A program made the translations under genes and the position numbers. Shown here piece by piece: positions 1 through 8,165 of a stretch of DNA of 37,411 nt; position 1 is the first letter of the stretch; each line of letters begins with the position of its first letter. The DNA lies in the NCBI RefSeq assembly GCF_019049245.1, contig NZ_JAGMUK010000054.1, forward strand, positions 364,977 to 402,387. Reading direction: 5' to 3'. The notes beneath the pieces were generated by a model. That model was not told the origin of the DNA. It made no database searches and worked only from the letters and a program-made list of their open reading frames with translations. Source of the stretch: Streptomyces sp. AC555_RSS877. GTDB lineage: Bacteria; Actinomycetota; Actinomycetes; Streptomycetales; Streptomycetaceae.

Positions 1-746
1 TACATCTGGTTGGCGAAGCGGAGCGCCAGGATGTTCTGGACGGTCTCCTTGCCGAGGTAGTGGTCGATGCGGAAGACCTGGTCCGGCTCGAACACGTCGT
101 GCACGAGCGCGTTCAGCTCACGCGCGCTCTTCAGGTCGCGGCCGAACGGCTTCTCGATGACCGCGCGCCGCCAGGAACCCTCGGGGGCGTCGGCCAGCCC
201 GTGCTTCTTCAGCTGGCGGACGACCTTGGGGAAGAACTTCGGCGGTACGGACAGGTAGAAGGCGTAGTTGCCGCTGGTCCCGCGGGAGGCGTCCAACTCG
301 TCGACGGCCGACCGCAGCTGCTTGAAGGCCATGTCGTCGTCGAAGTCGCCCGGGATGAACCGCATGCCTTCGGCGAGCTGCTGCCAGACCTCCTCGCGGA
401 ACGGGGTGCGCGCGTGCTCGCGGACCGCGTCGTGCACGACCTGCGCGAAGTCCTGGTCCTCCCAGTCCCGGCGGGCGAACCCGAGGAGCGAGAAGCCCGG
501 CGGCAGCAGACCGCGGTTGGCGAGGTCGTAGACCGCCGGCATCAGCTTCTTGCGGGACAGGTCGCCGGTGACGCCGAAGATGACGAGACCGGACGGGCCC
601 GCGATCCGGGGGAGGCGGCGGTCCTGTGGGTGGCGCAGGGGGTTGGACCAGTCGGCCGCGGGGAGGACCGGGACGGTCACCTCCGGCTCGGTCTCCTCGG
701 CCTTCGCCGTTTCCTGAGCCGTCGTCTCGGGAAGTTCCTCGCTCAT
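1..746 (-). CDS. zwf: Glucose-6-phosphate dehydrogenase, N-terminal part (runs off left edge)
   Basis: Oxidises glucose 6-phosphate to 6-phosphogluconolactone with reduction of NAD(P), the entry step of the oxidative pentose phosphate pathway in the cytoplasm. About 248 N-terminal residues are present of the usual ~500. Seen: the Rossmann motif FGVTGDLSRKKLMP (about residues 57-70), EKPFGRD (198-204), and the substrate/active-site signature RIDHYLGKE (226-234). A leader of about 45 residues rich in Glu, Thr and Pro precedes the catalytic fold, as in many actinobacterial zwf products. The ATG overlaps the tal stop as ATGA, so the two are translationally coupled. It is the third gene of a leftward tkt-tal-zwf operon; opcA and a lactonase may follow outside the window. 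Confidence 0.96.
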   Translation of the reverse strand, partial: MSEELPETTAQETAKAEETEPEVTVPVLPAADWSNPLRHPQDRRLPRIAGPSGLVIFGVTGDLSRKKLMPAVYDLANRGLLPPGFSLLGFARRDWEDQDFAQVVHDAVREHARTPFREEVWQQLAEGMRFIPGDFDDDMAFKQLRSAVDELDASRGTSGNYAFYLSVPPKFFPKVVRQLKKHGLADAPEGSWRRAVIEKPFGRDLKSARELNALVHDVFEPDQVFRIDHYLGKETVQNILALRFANQM

Positions 747-1888
747 TCCCCGTCAACCCCCTTGCTGTTCAGGGACTTCGTCACGGCGTCCAGCAGGTCC
801 TGCCAGGCCACCTCGAACTTGGCGACGCCCTCGTCCTCCAGTTGCTGCACGACCTGGTCGTAGGAGATCCCGAGGCGCTCCACGGCGGCCAGGTCGGCGC
901 GGGCCTGCTCGTAGCCGCCGGTGACGGTGTCGCCGGTGATCAGGCCGTGGTCGGCGGTGGCGTTCAGCGTGGCCTCCGGCATCGTGTTGACCGTGCCGGG
1001 CGCCACCAGCTCGTCGACGTACAGCGTGTCCTTGTACGCGGGATCCTTCACGCCGGTCGACGCCCACAGCGGACGCTGCTTGTTGGCCTTGGCACCGGCC
1101 AGGGCCGTCCAGCGCCCACCGGTGAAGACGGCCTCGTACGCCTCGTAGGCGAGCCGGGCGTTGGCGAGGGCGGCACGGCCCTTGAGGGACAGCGCTTCCG
1201 CCGTGCCGAGCACCGTCAGCCGCTTGTCGATCTCGGCGTCGACCCGGGAGACGAAGAAGGAGGCGACGGAGTGGATCCCGGACAGGTCCAGGCCCTTGGA
1301 CTGTGCCTTCTCCAGACCGGCGAGGTAGGCGTCCATCACCTCGCGGTAGCGCTCCAGGGAGAAGATCAGCGTGACGTTGACGCTGATGCCGGCGCCGACG
1401 ACCTCGGTGATGGCCGGCAGGCCCGCCTTCGTCGCCGGGATCTTGATCATGACGTTCGGACGGTCCACCAGCCAGGCCAGCTGCCCGGCCTCGGCGATGG
1501 TCGCCGCCGTGTCGTGGGCGAGGCGCGGGTCGACCTCGATGGAGACCCGGCCGTCGCGGCCGCCGGTCGTCTTGTACACAGGATCCAGGATGTCGGCTGC
1601 GGCCCGCACGTCGGCGGTCGTCAGCATACGGACGGCCTCATCCACCGTGACGCCCCGCACCGCGAGGTCGGTCAGCTGCTCCTCGTACCCCTCCCCGGAA
1701 CCGATGGCGGCCTGGAAGATCGACGGGTTGGTGGTGACGCCCACCACGTGCTTGCCGGCGACGAGTTCGGCGAGGTTTCCGGACTCGATCCGCCTGCGTG
1801 ACAGGTCGTCGAGCCAGATGGAGACGCCCTCTTCGGACAGGCGCCTGAGTGCTCCCGCGGTCGCGGTCGCTTCGGTCACTTTGATCAT
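743..1888 (-). CDS. tal: Transaldolase
   Basis: Moves a dihydroxyacetone unit between sedoheptulose 7-phosphate and glyceraldehyde 3-phosphate in the non-oxidative pentose phosphate pathway. The protein is 381 residues, the size of the actinobacterial Tal group. Seen: GVTTNPSIF (50-58), the start of the (beta/alpha)8 barrel signature, and MIKIPATKAG, whose Lys149 should form the Schiff base. The start chosen is the ATG at 1888, because the protein then begins just before the conserved ALRRLSEEGVSIWLDDLSR region; a longer upstream reading frame exists but overlaps tkt and has no family resemblance. A purine-rich GAAAGAAG precedes the ATG. It lies 19 bp after tkt and overlaps zwf by 4 nt. Confidence 0.96.
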   Translation of the reverse strand: MIKVTEATATAGALRRLSEEGVSIWLDDLSRRRIESGNLAELVAGKHVVGVTTNPSIFQAAIGSGEGYEEQLTDLAVRGVTVDEAVRMLTTADVRAAADILDPVYKTTGGRDGRVSIEVDPRLAHDTAATIAEAGQLAWLVDRPNVMIKIPATKAGLPAITEVVGAGISVNVTLIFSLERYREVMDAYLAGLEKAQSKGLDLSGIHSVASFFVSRVDAEIDKRLTVLGTAEALSLKGRAALANARLAYEAYEAVFTGGRWTALAGAKANKQRPLWASTGVKDPAYKDTLYVDELVAPGTVNTMPEATLNATADHGLITGDTVTGGYEQARADLAAVERLGISYDQVVQQLEDEGVAKFEVAWQDLLDAVTKSLNSKGVDGE

Positions 1889-1907
1889 CTTCTTTCGGGC
1901 GATCGGA

Positions 1908-3983
1908 TCAACCACGCGCGGCAGTGAGCGATGCGCGGGCCGCTGCGGCGACGTTCTCGGCGGTGAAGCCGTATGCGGCGAACAGGGTCCTCGCGTCGGC
2001 GGAGGCGCCGAAGTGTTCGAGGGAGACGATGCGTCCCGCGTCACCCACGAACCGGTACCACGTCAGGCCGATGCCGGCCTCGACCGCAACGCGGGCCTTC
2101 ACGGACGGCGGCAGGACGCTCTCGCGGTACTCCCGCGGCTGCTCCTCGAACCACTCCACGGACGGCATCGACACCACGCGGGTGCCGACCCCCTCGGCCT
2201 CCAGCCGCTCCCGCGCGGCGACGGCGAGCTGGACCTCGGAGCCGGTGCCGATCAGGATCACCTCGGGCGTTCCCGTGGAGGCCTCGAACAGCACGTAACC
2301 GCCGCGAGCCGCATCCGGGTTCGGCGTGTACGTCGGCACGCCCTGGCGGGTGAGCGCGAGGCCGTGCGGGGCGGGGTCGGTGGCGTGCCGCTTGAGGATC
2401 TCGGCCCAGGCGATCGCGGTCTCGTTGGCGTCGGCCGGGCGGACCACGTTCAGGCCCGGGATGGCGCGCAGGGACGCGAGGTGCTCGACGGGCTGGTGGG
2501 TGGGGCCGTCCTCGCCCAGGCCGATGGAGTCGTGCGTCCACACGTACGTCACGGGCAGCTGCATCAGCGCGGACAGGCGTACGGCGTTGCGCATGTAGTC
2601 GGAGAAGACGAGGAACGTGCCGCCGTAGATGCGGGTGTTGCCGTGCAGGGCGATACCGTTCATCTCCGCGGCCATGGAGTGCTCGCGGATACCGAAGTGG
2701 ATCGTGCGGCCGTACGGGTCGGCCTCCGGCAGCGGGTTGTCCGCCGGGAGGAACGACGACGTCTTGTCGATGGTGGTGTTGTTGGAGCCGGCCAGGTCGG
2801 CCGAGCCGCCCCACAGCTCCGGGATCACCGCACCCAGCGCCTGGAGCACCTTGCCGGACGCGGCGCGGGTCGCGAGGGACTGGCCCGCCTCGAAGACCGG
2901 CAGCGCGTCCTCCCAGCGCTCGGGCAGCTGACCCGCGACGACCCGGTCGAAAAGCCTCGCGCGCTCGGGCTGGGCGCCGCGCCACTTGTCGATCCGCTTG
3001 TCCCAGGCGGCGTGCGCCTCGGCGCCCCGGTCCAGGGCCCGGCGGGAGTGGGCGAGCACCTCGTCCGCCACCTCGAAGGACCGCTCCGGGTCGAAGCCCA
3101 GCAGTCGCTTGGTGGCGGCGACCTCGTCCTCGCCCAGCGCCGAGCCGTGCGCGGCTTCGGTGTTCTGCGCGTTCGGCGCCGGCCAGGCGATGATCGTGCG
3201 CATCGCGATGATCGAGGGCCGCCCGGTCTCGGCCTGGGCGGACGTGAGAGCCGCGTGCAGCGCGTGCACGTCGATGTCGCCGTCGGCGCCGGGCTCGATC
3301 CGCTGCACGTGCCAGCCGTACGCCTCGTACCGCCCCAGCACGTCCTCGGAGAACGCGGTCGCCGTGTCGCCCTCGATGGAGATGTGGTTGTCGTCGTAGA
3401 GGAAGACGAGGTTGCCGAGCTTCTGGTGGCCGGCCAGCGAGGAGGCCTCGGCGGAGATGCCCTCCTCCAGGTCGCCGTCGGAGACGATCGCCCAGATGGT
3501 GTGGTCGAACGGGGACTCGCCCTCGGGGGCGTCCGGGTCGAACAGGCCGCGCTCGTAGCGGGCGGCCATCGCCATGCCCACCGCGTTGGCGACCCCCTGA
3601 CCGAGCGGACCGGTGGTGGTCTCGACGCCGGCGGTGTGGCCGTACTCGGGGTGACCGGGCGTCTTCGAACCGTGGGTCCGGAAGGCCTTGAGGTCGTCGA
3701 GCTCCAGCTCGTACCCGGCGAGGAAGAGCTGGGTGTACAGGGTGAGCGAGGTGTGCCCGGGGGACAGAACGAAGCGGTCACGGCCCGTCCACTCCGGGTC
3801 CGCCGGATCGTGACGCATCACCTTCTGAAAGATCGTGTACGCCGCCGGAGCCAGACTCATCGCGGTGCCCGGGTGCCCGTTCCCCACCCGCTGCACGGCA
3901 TCGGCCGCCAGGACACGGGCGGTGTCGACGGCACGCCGGTCGAGTTCGGTCCATTCGAAGCGGTCCGGTGTCTGCGTGCTCAT
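1908..3983 (-). CDS. tkt: Transketolase
   Basis: Thiamine-diphosphate enzyme transferring two-carbon ketol units between pentose phosphates and aldose phosphates. The 691 residues match the normal family length. Seen: GHPGTAMSLAPAAY near the N-terminus, the cofactor/Mg site SDGDLEEGISAEASSLAGH, the middle-domain GIREHSMAAEMNGIALHG with the Glu that activates the cofactor, and a typical C-terminal domain ending in a GFTAENVA region. ATG 3983 is preferred; an in-frame TTG lies two codons upstream (3989), with AGGA about 10 nt before the ATG. It is the first gene of the tkt-tal-zwf operon. This gene order is common in Streptomyces, which often hold two such clusters; which copy this is cannot be told from the window. 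Confidence 0.96.
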   Translation of the reverse strand: MSTQTPDRFEWTELDRRAVDTARVLAADAVQRVGNGHPGTAMSLAPAAYTIFQKVMRHDPADPEWTGRDRFVLSPGHTSLTLYTQLFLAGYELELDDLKAFRTHGSKTPGHPEYGHTAGVETTTGPLGQGVANAVGMAMAARYERGLFDPDAPEGESPFDHTIWAIVSDGDLEEGISAEASSLAGHQKLGNLVFLYDDNHISIEGDTATAFSEDVLGRYEAYGWHVQRIEPGADGDIDVHALHAALTSAQAETGRPSIIAMRTIIAWPAPNAQNTEAAHGSALGEDEVAATKRLLGFDPERSFEVADEVLAHSRRALDRGAEAHAAWDKRIDKWRGAQPERARLFDRVVAGQLPERWEDALPVFEAGQSLATRAASGKVLQALGAVIPELWGGSADLAGSNNTTIDKTSSFLPADNPLPEADPYGRTIHFGIREHSMAAEMNGIALHGNTRIYGGTFLVFSDYMRNAVRLSALMQLPVTYVWTHDSIGLGEDGPTHQPVEHLASLRAIPGLNVVRPADANETAIAWAEILKRHATDPAPHGLALTRQGVPTYTPNPDAARGGYVLFEASTGTPEVILIGTGSEVQLAVAARERLEAEGVGTRVVSMPSVEWFEEQPREYRESVLPPSVKARVAVEAGIGLTWYRFVGDAGRIVSLEHFGASADARTLFAAYGFTAENVAAAARASLTAARG

Positions 3984-4031
3984 CTTCAAGAAATCCTCGA
4001 TCGGAGCGGATCGGCTGGTCGGTCGCGTTCA

Positions 4032-4060
4032 AACTTAAAAGTCTGACTTTTACGAGGGAA
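4032..4060 (-). promoter_or_regulatory. Predicted promoter of tkt-tal-zwf
   Basis: Read on the minus strand, TTCCCT (4055-4060) and TAAGTT (4032-4037) are separated by exactly 17 bp, 48 bp before the tkt ATG. The -10 matches the actinobacterial vegetative consensus well and the -35 moderately. The spacer is filled by the palindrome annotated separately, which suggests repression by steric block. Prediction from sequence only. Confidence 0.5.
4036..4052. promoter_or_regulatory. AT-rich palindromic operator candidate
   Basis: TAAAAGT-CTG-ACTTTTA: perfect 7-bp arms around a 3-bp spacer, in an otherwise strongly GC-rich region between the divergent tkt operon and the AraC-type gene. It overlaps the -10 and spacer of the predicted tkt promoter. 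The binding protein is unknown; the neighbouring AraC-type regulator is one candidate, although that family usually binds direct repeats. Confidence 0.6.
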
Positions 4061-4129
4061 GGTCGGCGTGTGCCAGCCTGTGGTGAAAGTGGGACACGGA
4101 CGGCTCGACCGAGGCGGCACGAGAAGGAC

Positions 4130-5035
4130 ATGGCGGACAGAACCATCCAAGGCGGAGACGGCGACGGTCGCGCGGACGGGATCAGAACCTTCCCCTTCCC
4201 GGTCGAACTGAGCGTCGGCGGTGTCGGCATGCAAGTCGGACCGATGGGCACCGGCCGCACCTGGCACGCGGACGCGCCACTGGAACGCGTCCACCGCATC
4301 GACTTCCACGTCGTCATGCTCTTCGGCGACGGCCCCGTACGCCACATGATCGACTTCGCGGAGTACGAGGCGACGGCCGGCGACCTGCTGTGGATCCGCC
4401 CGGGGCAGGTCCACCGCTTCTCGCCGAGCAGCGAGTACCGCGGAACCGTCCTGACCATGCAGCCCGGCTTCCTGCCCCGCGCCACCGTCGAGGCCACCGG
4501 CCTGTACCGCTACGATCTGCCGCCCTTGCTGCGCCCCGACGAACCCCAGCTCGCCGCCCTCAGGGCCGCCCTCGCCCAGCTGCAACGCGAGTACGAGGAC
4601 ACCGGCACCCTCCCGGCCGGCCTGCACACCTCGGTACTGCGCCACTCGCTGACCGCGTTCCTGCTGCGCCTTGCCCACCTCGCGGCGAGCTCCGCGGAGG
4701 CGTCCCGGCGGCAGGACGACACGACCTTCACCCTCTTCCGGAACGCCGTGGAGAAGGGCTTCGCCACCAACCACAGCGTCAGCGCCTACGCCGACGCCCT
4801 CGGTTACTCCCGCCGCACCCTCGTGCGCGCGGTCCGCGCCGCCACCGGCCAGACCCCCAAGGGCTTCATCGACAAACGCGTGATCCTGGAGGCCAAACGA
4901 CTCCTGGCCCACACCGAGCTGCCGATCGGCCGGGTCGGGGCGGCGGTCGGTTTTCCGGACGCGGCGAACTTCTCCAAGTTCTTCCAGCAGCACACGGAGA
5001 TGACGCCGGCGGCGTTCCGGGCGGAGCTGCGCTGA
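4130..5035 (+). CDS. AraC-family transcriptional regulator
   Basis: A 301-residue regulator with an N-terminal cupin-like sensor domain (about 20-150, including HRIDFHVVMLFGDG and an LLWIRPGQVHRF beta-turn segment) and a C-terminal double helix-turn-helix (about 200-301). The second half carries the AraC signature: SVSAYADALGYSRRTLVRAVRA for the first helix pair (cited here as two adjoining parts, SVSAYADALGY and SRRTLVRAVRA), then PIGRVGAAVGFPDAANFSKFF leading to the conserved TPAAFR end. The ATG at 4130 has GAAGGA immediately before it, which is tight spacing, so the true start may differ slightly. Divergent from the pentose phosphate operon, it is a candidate regulator of it; the ligand cannot be read from the sequence. 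Confidence 0.88.
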   Translation: MADRTIQGGDGDGRADGIRTFPFPVELSVGGVGMQVGPMGTGRTWHADAPLERVHRIDFHVVMLFGDGPVRHMIDFAEYEATAGDLLWIRPGQVHRFSPSSEYRGTVLTMQPGFLPRATVEATGLYRYDLPPLLRPDEPQLAALRAALAQLQREYEDTGTLPAGLHTSVLRHSLTAFLLRLAHLAASSAEASRRQDDTTFTLFRNAVEKGFATNHSVSAYADALGYSRRTLVRAVRAATGQTPKGFIDKRVILEAKRLLAHTELPIGRVGAAVGFPDAANFSKFFQQHTEMTPAAFRAELR

Positions 5036-5042
5036 CACGGCA

Positions 5043-5072
5043 ACGGGGCCCCACGCGCGCGTGGGGCCCCGT
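5043..5072. terminator. Bidirectional stem-loop terminator
   Basis: A perfect inverted repeat with 13-bp arms (ACGGGGCCCCACG and its complement) around a 4-nt CGCG loop. It lies between the convergent AraC-type gene (stop at 5035) and the GH16 gene (stop at 5093). There is no long U tract, as is usual for Streptomyces terminators. Confidence 0.85.
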
Positions 5073-5092
5073 GTCGGGAAGCGGACCGCGGA

Positions 5093-6493
5093 TCAGCGGC
5101 CGAAGGTGAACCAGTTCACGTTCACGAAGTCCGCCGGCTGGCCGCTCGTGAACGTCAGGTAGACGTCGTGGGTGCCGGTGACCGCGCTCATGTTCGCGGG
5201 GACCGTCCGCCACGACTGCCAGCCGCCCGTGTTGGCCAGCGAGAAGCTGCCGACGGGTGTGCTGGTACGGGAGTCCAGTCGGACCTCGACCAGACCGCTG
5301 ACCCCGCCCGCCGCACCGCTCGCCACGCGGGCCACGAACTGGGTGGCCGCCGTGGAGCCGAAGTTGACGCCCCGGTAGAGCGCCCAGTCGCCGCTTGCGA
5401 GTGAGCCGATGTTCTGGCCGCCGCCGGTGTCGGAGGTGGTCTCGGTGAAGGTGCCGGACTGACTGTCGTGGGACTCGGCCTGGATGGCGCTGTAGGCGTC
5501 ACGGTTGCCGGTCGGCGGGGGAGTGGTGGATCCGCCCCCGGCGGCCGACAGCACCTGGACGTAGTCGACGACCATGGGGACGCCGGAGCGGGTGTCGCCG
5601 TCCAGGCCGCCGCCGAACGCGTCGGGGAAGGCGCCGCCCATCGCCACGTTCAGGATGATGAAGAAGCCGTGGTTGGTGGCGTTGGCCCACGTCGTCGCGT
5701 CGACCTGGTTGGCGGTGACGGTGTGGAAGGTGACGCCGTCGACGGAGAAGCGGATGGCTTCCGGGCTCGCCGAGCGGTCCCACTCCATCGAGTAGGTGTG
5801 GAAGCCGGACTGGCAGGTCGTGCCCGGACACGCGGTCGAGCCGCCCAGGCCGGTCGTCTCGTTGCACGGGCCGCCCGGATTGGTGCCGCAGTGCATCGTG
5901 GCCCACACCGTGTTGCGGCCCTGGACGTTCTCCATGATGTCCAGCTCACCGACGCTCGGCCAGTTCTGGTAGTTGCCCCGGTAGGGCGCGCCCAGCATCC
6001 AGAACGCGGGCCAGTAGCCCTCGGCGGCGGTGCCGGTGACGTTCGGCATCTGGATGCGGGCCTCGACGCGCAGTTTGCCGCCCGACGGGGGCTGGAAGTC
6101 GGTGCGGTTGGTCTCGATGCGGCCCGAGGTCCAGCCGCCGGCGGCGTTGCGCAGCGGGGTGATGCGCAGGTTGCCGTTGCCGTCGAGCGAGACGTTGTTC
6201 GTGCTGTTCGTCATCGTCTCGACCTCGCCGGTGCCCCAGTTGGCGGGCCCGCCGGGATACGAGGTCCCGGTGGCGTACTGCCAGTTGGAGGTGTTGACGC
6301 CGGTGCCCGCGGGGCCGGTGAAGTCGTCGAGGAATACCTGCGACCAGCCCGCCGGGGGCGTGGGCGCGGAGGCGCTCGCGGAGGGTGAGGCGGCCGTGGC
6401 GGCGGCCGCCGCCAGACCCAGCGTGCTGACGACGGCGACGAGAGCGCGGCGCAGGGGGCGCCGTCTGCGGGACATGCCGGAGGGTTCACTCAT
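5093..6493 (-). CDS. Secreted GH16 beta-glucanase with C-terminal CBM6-like domain
   Basis: Extracellular endo-beta-1,3(1,4)-glucanase (laminarinase type), predicted to cut beta-glucan of fungal walls or storage polymers. The 466 residues comprise an Arg-rich signal region (MSRRRRPLRR then a hydrophobic Leu/Ala core to about residue 42), a GH16 domain (about 48-310) and a CBM6-like carbohydrate-binding domain (about 335-466, starting AIQAESHDSQSG and ending VNWFTFGR). The catalytic motif GELDIMEN holds the nucleophile Glu183, Asp185 and acid/base Glu188. ATG 6493 is taken as the start; ATG 6475 is an alternative that keeps the signal peptide. Cysteine pairs around CGTNPGGPCNE and TACPGTTC suggest disulfides. 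A perfect LacI-type palindrome lies 68 bp upstream, so induction by a glucan-derived oligosaccharide is likely. Confidence 0.93.
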   Translation of the reverse strand: MSEPSGMSRRRRPLRRALVAVVSTLGLAAAAATAASPSASASAPTPPAGWSQVFLDDFTGPAGTGVNTSNWQYATGTSYPGGPANWGTGEVETMTNSTNNVSLDGNGNLRITPLRNAAGGWTSGRIETNRTDFQPPSGGKLRVEARIQMPNVTGTAAEGYWPAFWMLGAPYRGNYQNWPSVGELDIMENVQGRNTVWATMHCGTNPGGPCNETTGLGGSTACPGTTCQSGFHTYSMEWDRSASPEAIRFSVDGVTFHTVTANQVDATTWANATNHGFFIILNVAMGGAFPDAFGGGLDGDTRSGVPMVVDYVQVLSAAGGGSTTPPPTGNRDAYSAIQAESHDSQSGTFTETTSDTGGGQNIGSLASGDWALYRGVNFGSTAATQFVARVASGAAGGVSGLVEVRLDSRTSTPVGSFSLANTGGWQSWRTVPANMSAVTGTHDVYLTFTSGQPADFVNVNWFTFGR

Positions 6494-6560
6494 GGTGGGG
6501 GTGCCTCTCGCGGTACGGAGTGGGGTGCGCGGGTGCCTTGGAGACACTTCGAGAGCCCTC

Positions 6561-6574
6561 TGAGAGCGCTCTCA
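6561..6574. promoter_or_regulatory. LacI/CebR-like operator of the glucanase gene
   Basis: TGAGAGCGCTCTCA is a perfect 14-bp palindrome. It differs from the well-known actinobacterial cellobiose-repressor box TGGGAGCGCTCCCA only at the symmetric third and twelfth positions. It lies just downstream of the predicted -10, where a bound repressor would block transcription. A related half site (GTGCTCTCGG) lies at 6588-6597. No LacI-family gene is in the window, so the regulator is encoded elsewhere. Confidence 0.8.
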
Positions 6575-6584
6575 AAGTGCGCCC

Positions 6585-6613
6585 AATGTGCTCTCGGCCA
6601 CTCCGGCCGTCAA
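6585..6613 (-). promoter_or_regulatory. Predicted promoter of the GH16 gene
   Basis: On the minus strand, TTGACG (6608-6613), a 17-bp spacer and CACATT (6585-6590) fit a vegetative promoter. Transcription would begin near 6575-6580, overlapping the LacI-like operator at 6561-6574. Confidence 0.55.
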
Positions 6614-6860
6614 GAGGTGTAACAGTGAAAGTCCTTTTGCCCCAGGTGAGTTAACCCGATGAAGTCTCGAATGGGCTGAAGCGCGCCCCGGGGCGGCGCC
6701 GACCGGACCACGCCGTGGCCGGGCACCGGCTGCCGTGCAGAGGCCTCCGTGCCAGAATGGCTGCGCCGTCAGTCCCTGCGCCACAGCACCCGTAGCTGCT
6801 CTCCCGTACCTGTCGCGCCCGTACCGTCGCCCCCGTACTGATCAGACCGAGGTTGTCGCC

Positions 6861-7508
6861 GTGACCAAGTCCGCCGCCCGCGAGCCGCTGCGACGCAACG
6901 CGCGGTCCAACCGGGCGCGGATCCTGGCCACGGCCCGCCAGGAGCTCGGGCGGAACCCGGACATCACCCTGGAGGAGCTGGCGCGCGCCTCCGGTGTCGT
7001 ACGGCGCACCCTCTTCGGACACTTCCCCGGCCGCGCCGCGCTGCTGGAGGCCCTCGCCGAGGAGGCGTGCGAGACCCTTCGGGACGCGGTCGTCAGCGGC
7101 GCGCGGCCGGCCGAGCCGGCCGAGCGGGCCCTCGCGTACTTCGTGTTCGCGATGTGGCCCGTGGGCGACCGCTACCGGATGCTCCTGGCCCTCGCCCGGC
7201 ACGATCTGGGCGCGGAGCGTGTCGCGGAGATCCTGACGCCGGCCCGCGCGGAGGTCGCCGCCATCCTCGACCGGGGCCAGCGGGACGGCGTCTTCCACAC
7301 CCACCTGCCGCCCGCCGTGCTGAGCGCCGGCCTGGAGGCGATGACCCTCGCCCTGCTGGAGGAGGTCAACACCGGGGCGCTGGAGGACGACGGCACCCGG
7401 GTCGCCGTCGCCACGCTCATCGCGGCCGGCGTGGCCCGGGAACGGGCGCGTGCGGTGGTCGACGACGTCGCGTCGGCCAAGGACGCGCAGCCCGCTGCCG
7501 ACGCCTGA
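6861..7508 (+). CDS. TetR-family transcriptional regulator
   Basis: A 215-residue repressor-type protein. The N-terminal helix-turn-helix (about 15-60) reads NRARILATARQELG, then DITLEELARASGVVRRTLFGHFPGR (quoted in parts: DITLEELARASGV and VRRTLFGHFPGR), the classic TetR pattern. The C-terminal part is an all-helical ligand domain ending in EDGTRVAVATLIAAGVARER. GTG 6861 is chosen because ACCGAGG lies 8 nt before it and the family fold begins soon after; the reading frame extends upstream without family similarity. The next gene on the strand, 657 bp away, is a DHA2 exporter, the usual target of such regulators, though the wide gap weakens the link. Confidence 0.88.
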   Translation: MTKSAAREPLRRNARSNRARILATARQELGRNPDITLEELARASGVVRRTLFGHFPGRAALLEALAEEACETLRDAVVSGARPAEPAERALAYFVFAMWPVGDRYRMLLALARHDLGAERVAEILTPARAEVAAILDRGQRDGVFHTHLPPAVLSAGLEAMTLALLEEVNTGALEDDGTRVAVATLIAAGVARERARAVVDDVASAKDAQPAADA

Positions 7509-8165
7509 CCGGGCGCCCGCGGCCGTACCGCCGTCGGCCCGGCGAGAGTGGGGCGACCACCTCGTCGAGAAGTCCTGGCCGGTGAGACCGGAGGCCGGCG
7601 AGGCCGGTCAGGCCTGGTGAGGTCGATGAGCTGATGCGGCGGGTAAGGGCGGGGCGGCGGTCGCCGGGCGGGTAAGAGGTGAGGACGGACCGCGGCAGGG
7701 TACCCGCGGCCCCCGGGAGCGGCTTACGGGTGAGGGCGAGCGCCGGTCGTATCGCCCCGGGAACCTCCGCGGTCTCGGCGGTGGGTCCTCGGCCCCGCGG
7801 TCTCGGCGGTGGGTCCTCGGCCCCGCGGTCTCGGCGGTGGGTCCTCGGCCCCGCGGTCTCCGTGGTGAGTACTCCTCCTCCGTGATCTCCGCGGTGAGTA
7901 CTCGACAAGCGCTGCCCGGCCCGCGAAGTGGAGGTGAACGGTGCGACATGCCCCTCCGGCCTCGGTGACTGCCACGAGGCCGCTGTCGGGAATGCCATCA
8001 GGTCCCCGCCGTCCCGCTTCCGGGACGCGGGTGCCGGAGACGCGCGCGCCGGGGCAGCGCGACGGGCGTCAGGAAGGCCTGCGGCCGAGATGTTTGCACA
8101 GCGCTGAGCAGTGAACCCAGTCTGCACATTGATGGGCAACTAATCTCGTCCTCCAGGAGCTTCCG
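7509..8165. other. 657-bp non-coding gap with tandem repeat
   Basis: No convincing gene lies between the TetR and exporter genes. The left part has a weak stem (CCGGGC at 7509-7514 with GCCCGG at 7537-7542) that could end TetR transcription. The middle carries the 28-bp tandem repeat annotated separately. The right end carries the leader of the exporter gene, with TGCACA repeated near 8095 and 8123 and the ribosome site AGGAG at 8155-8159. Confidence 0.6.
7769..7908. repeat. 28-bp tandem repeat, three perfect and two diverged units
   Basis: Units start at 7769, 7797 and 7825 and are identical, beginning GCGGTCTCGGCGGTGGG and ending TCCTCGGCCCC. Units at 7853 and 7881 keep the first half but end in GTGAGTACTC plus a variable tail. 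The unit length is not a multiple of three, so the block is not a coding repeat. There are no spacers, so it is not a CRISPR array. Confidence 0.9.

Larger units (their letters stand above)
6494..6860. other. Divergent intergenic region, GH16 gene / TetR gene
   Basis: A 367-bp region between the leftward glucanase gene and the rightward TetR-type gene. The left half holds the operator and promoter of the glucanase gene (separate entries). The right half (about 6615-6860) shows no convincing gene. The ribosome site ACCGAGG at 6846-6852 belongs to the TetR gene. I see no clear -35/-10 pair for that gene. Confidence 0.6.

Noticed and set aside
1371..4046. 891-codon plus-strand frame opposite tal and tkt
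   Set aside because: Antisense shadow of two clear enzymes; no motif or ribosome site.
7769..7908. CRISPR array
   Set aside because: Units are directly adjacent with no spacers and no cas genes are nearby.
7608..7949. Small repeat-rich minus-strand protein across the tandem repeat
   Set aside because: The 28-bp unit shifts frame each copy, there is no credible ribosome site, and third-position GC bias is absent.
8090..8130. Promoter or TetR operator from repeated TGCACA words before the exporter
   Set aside because: The two words are direct, not inverted, and no -35/-10 pair with correct spacing could be placed.
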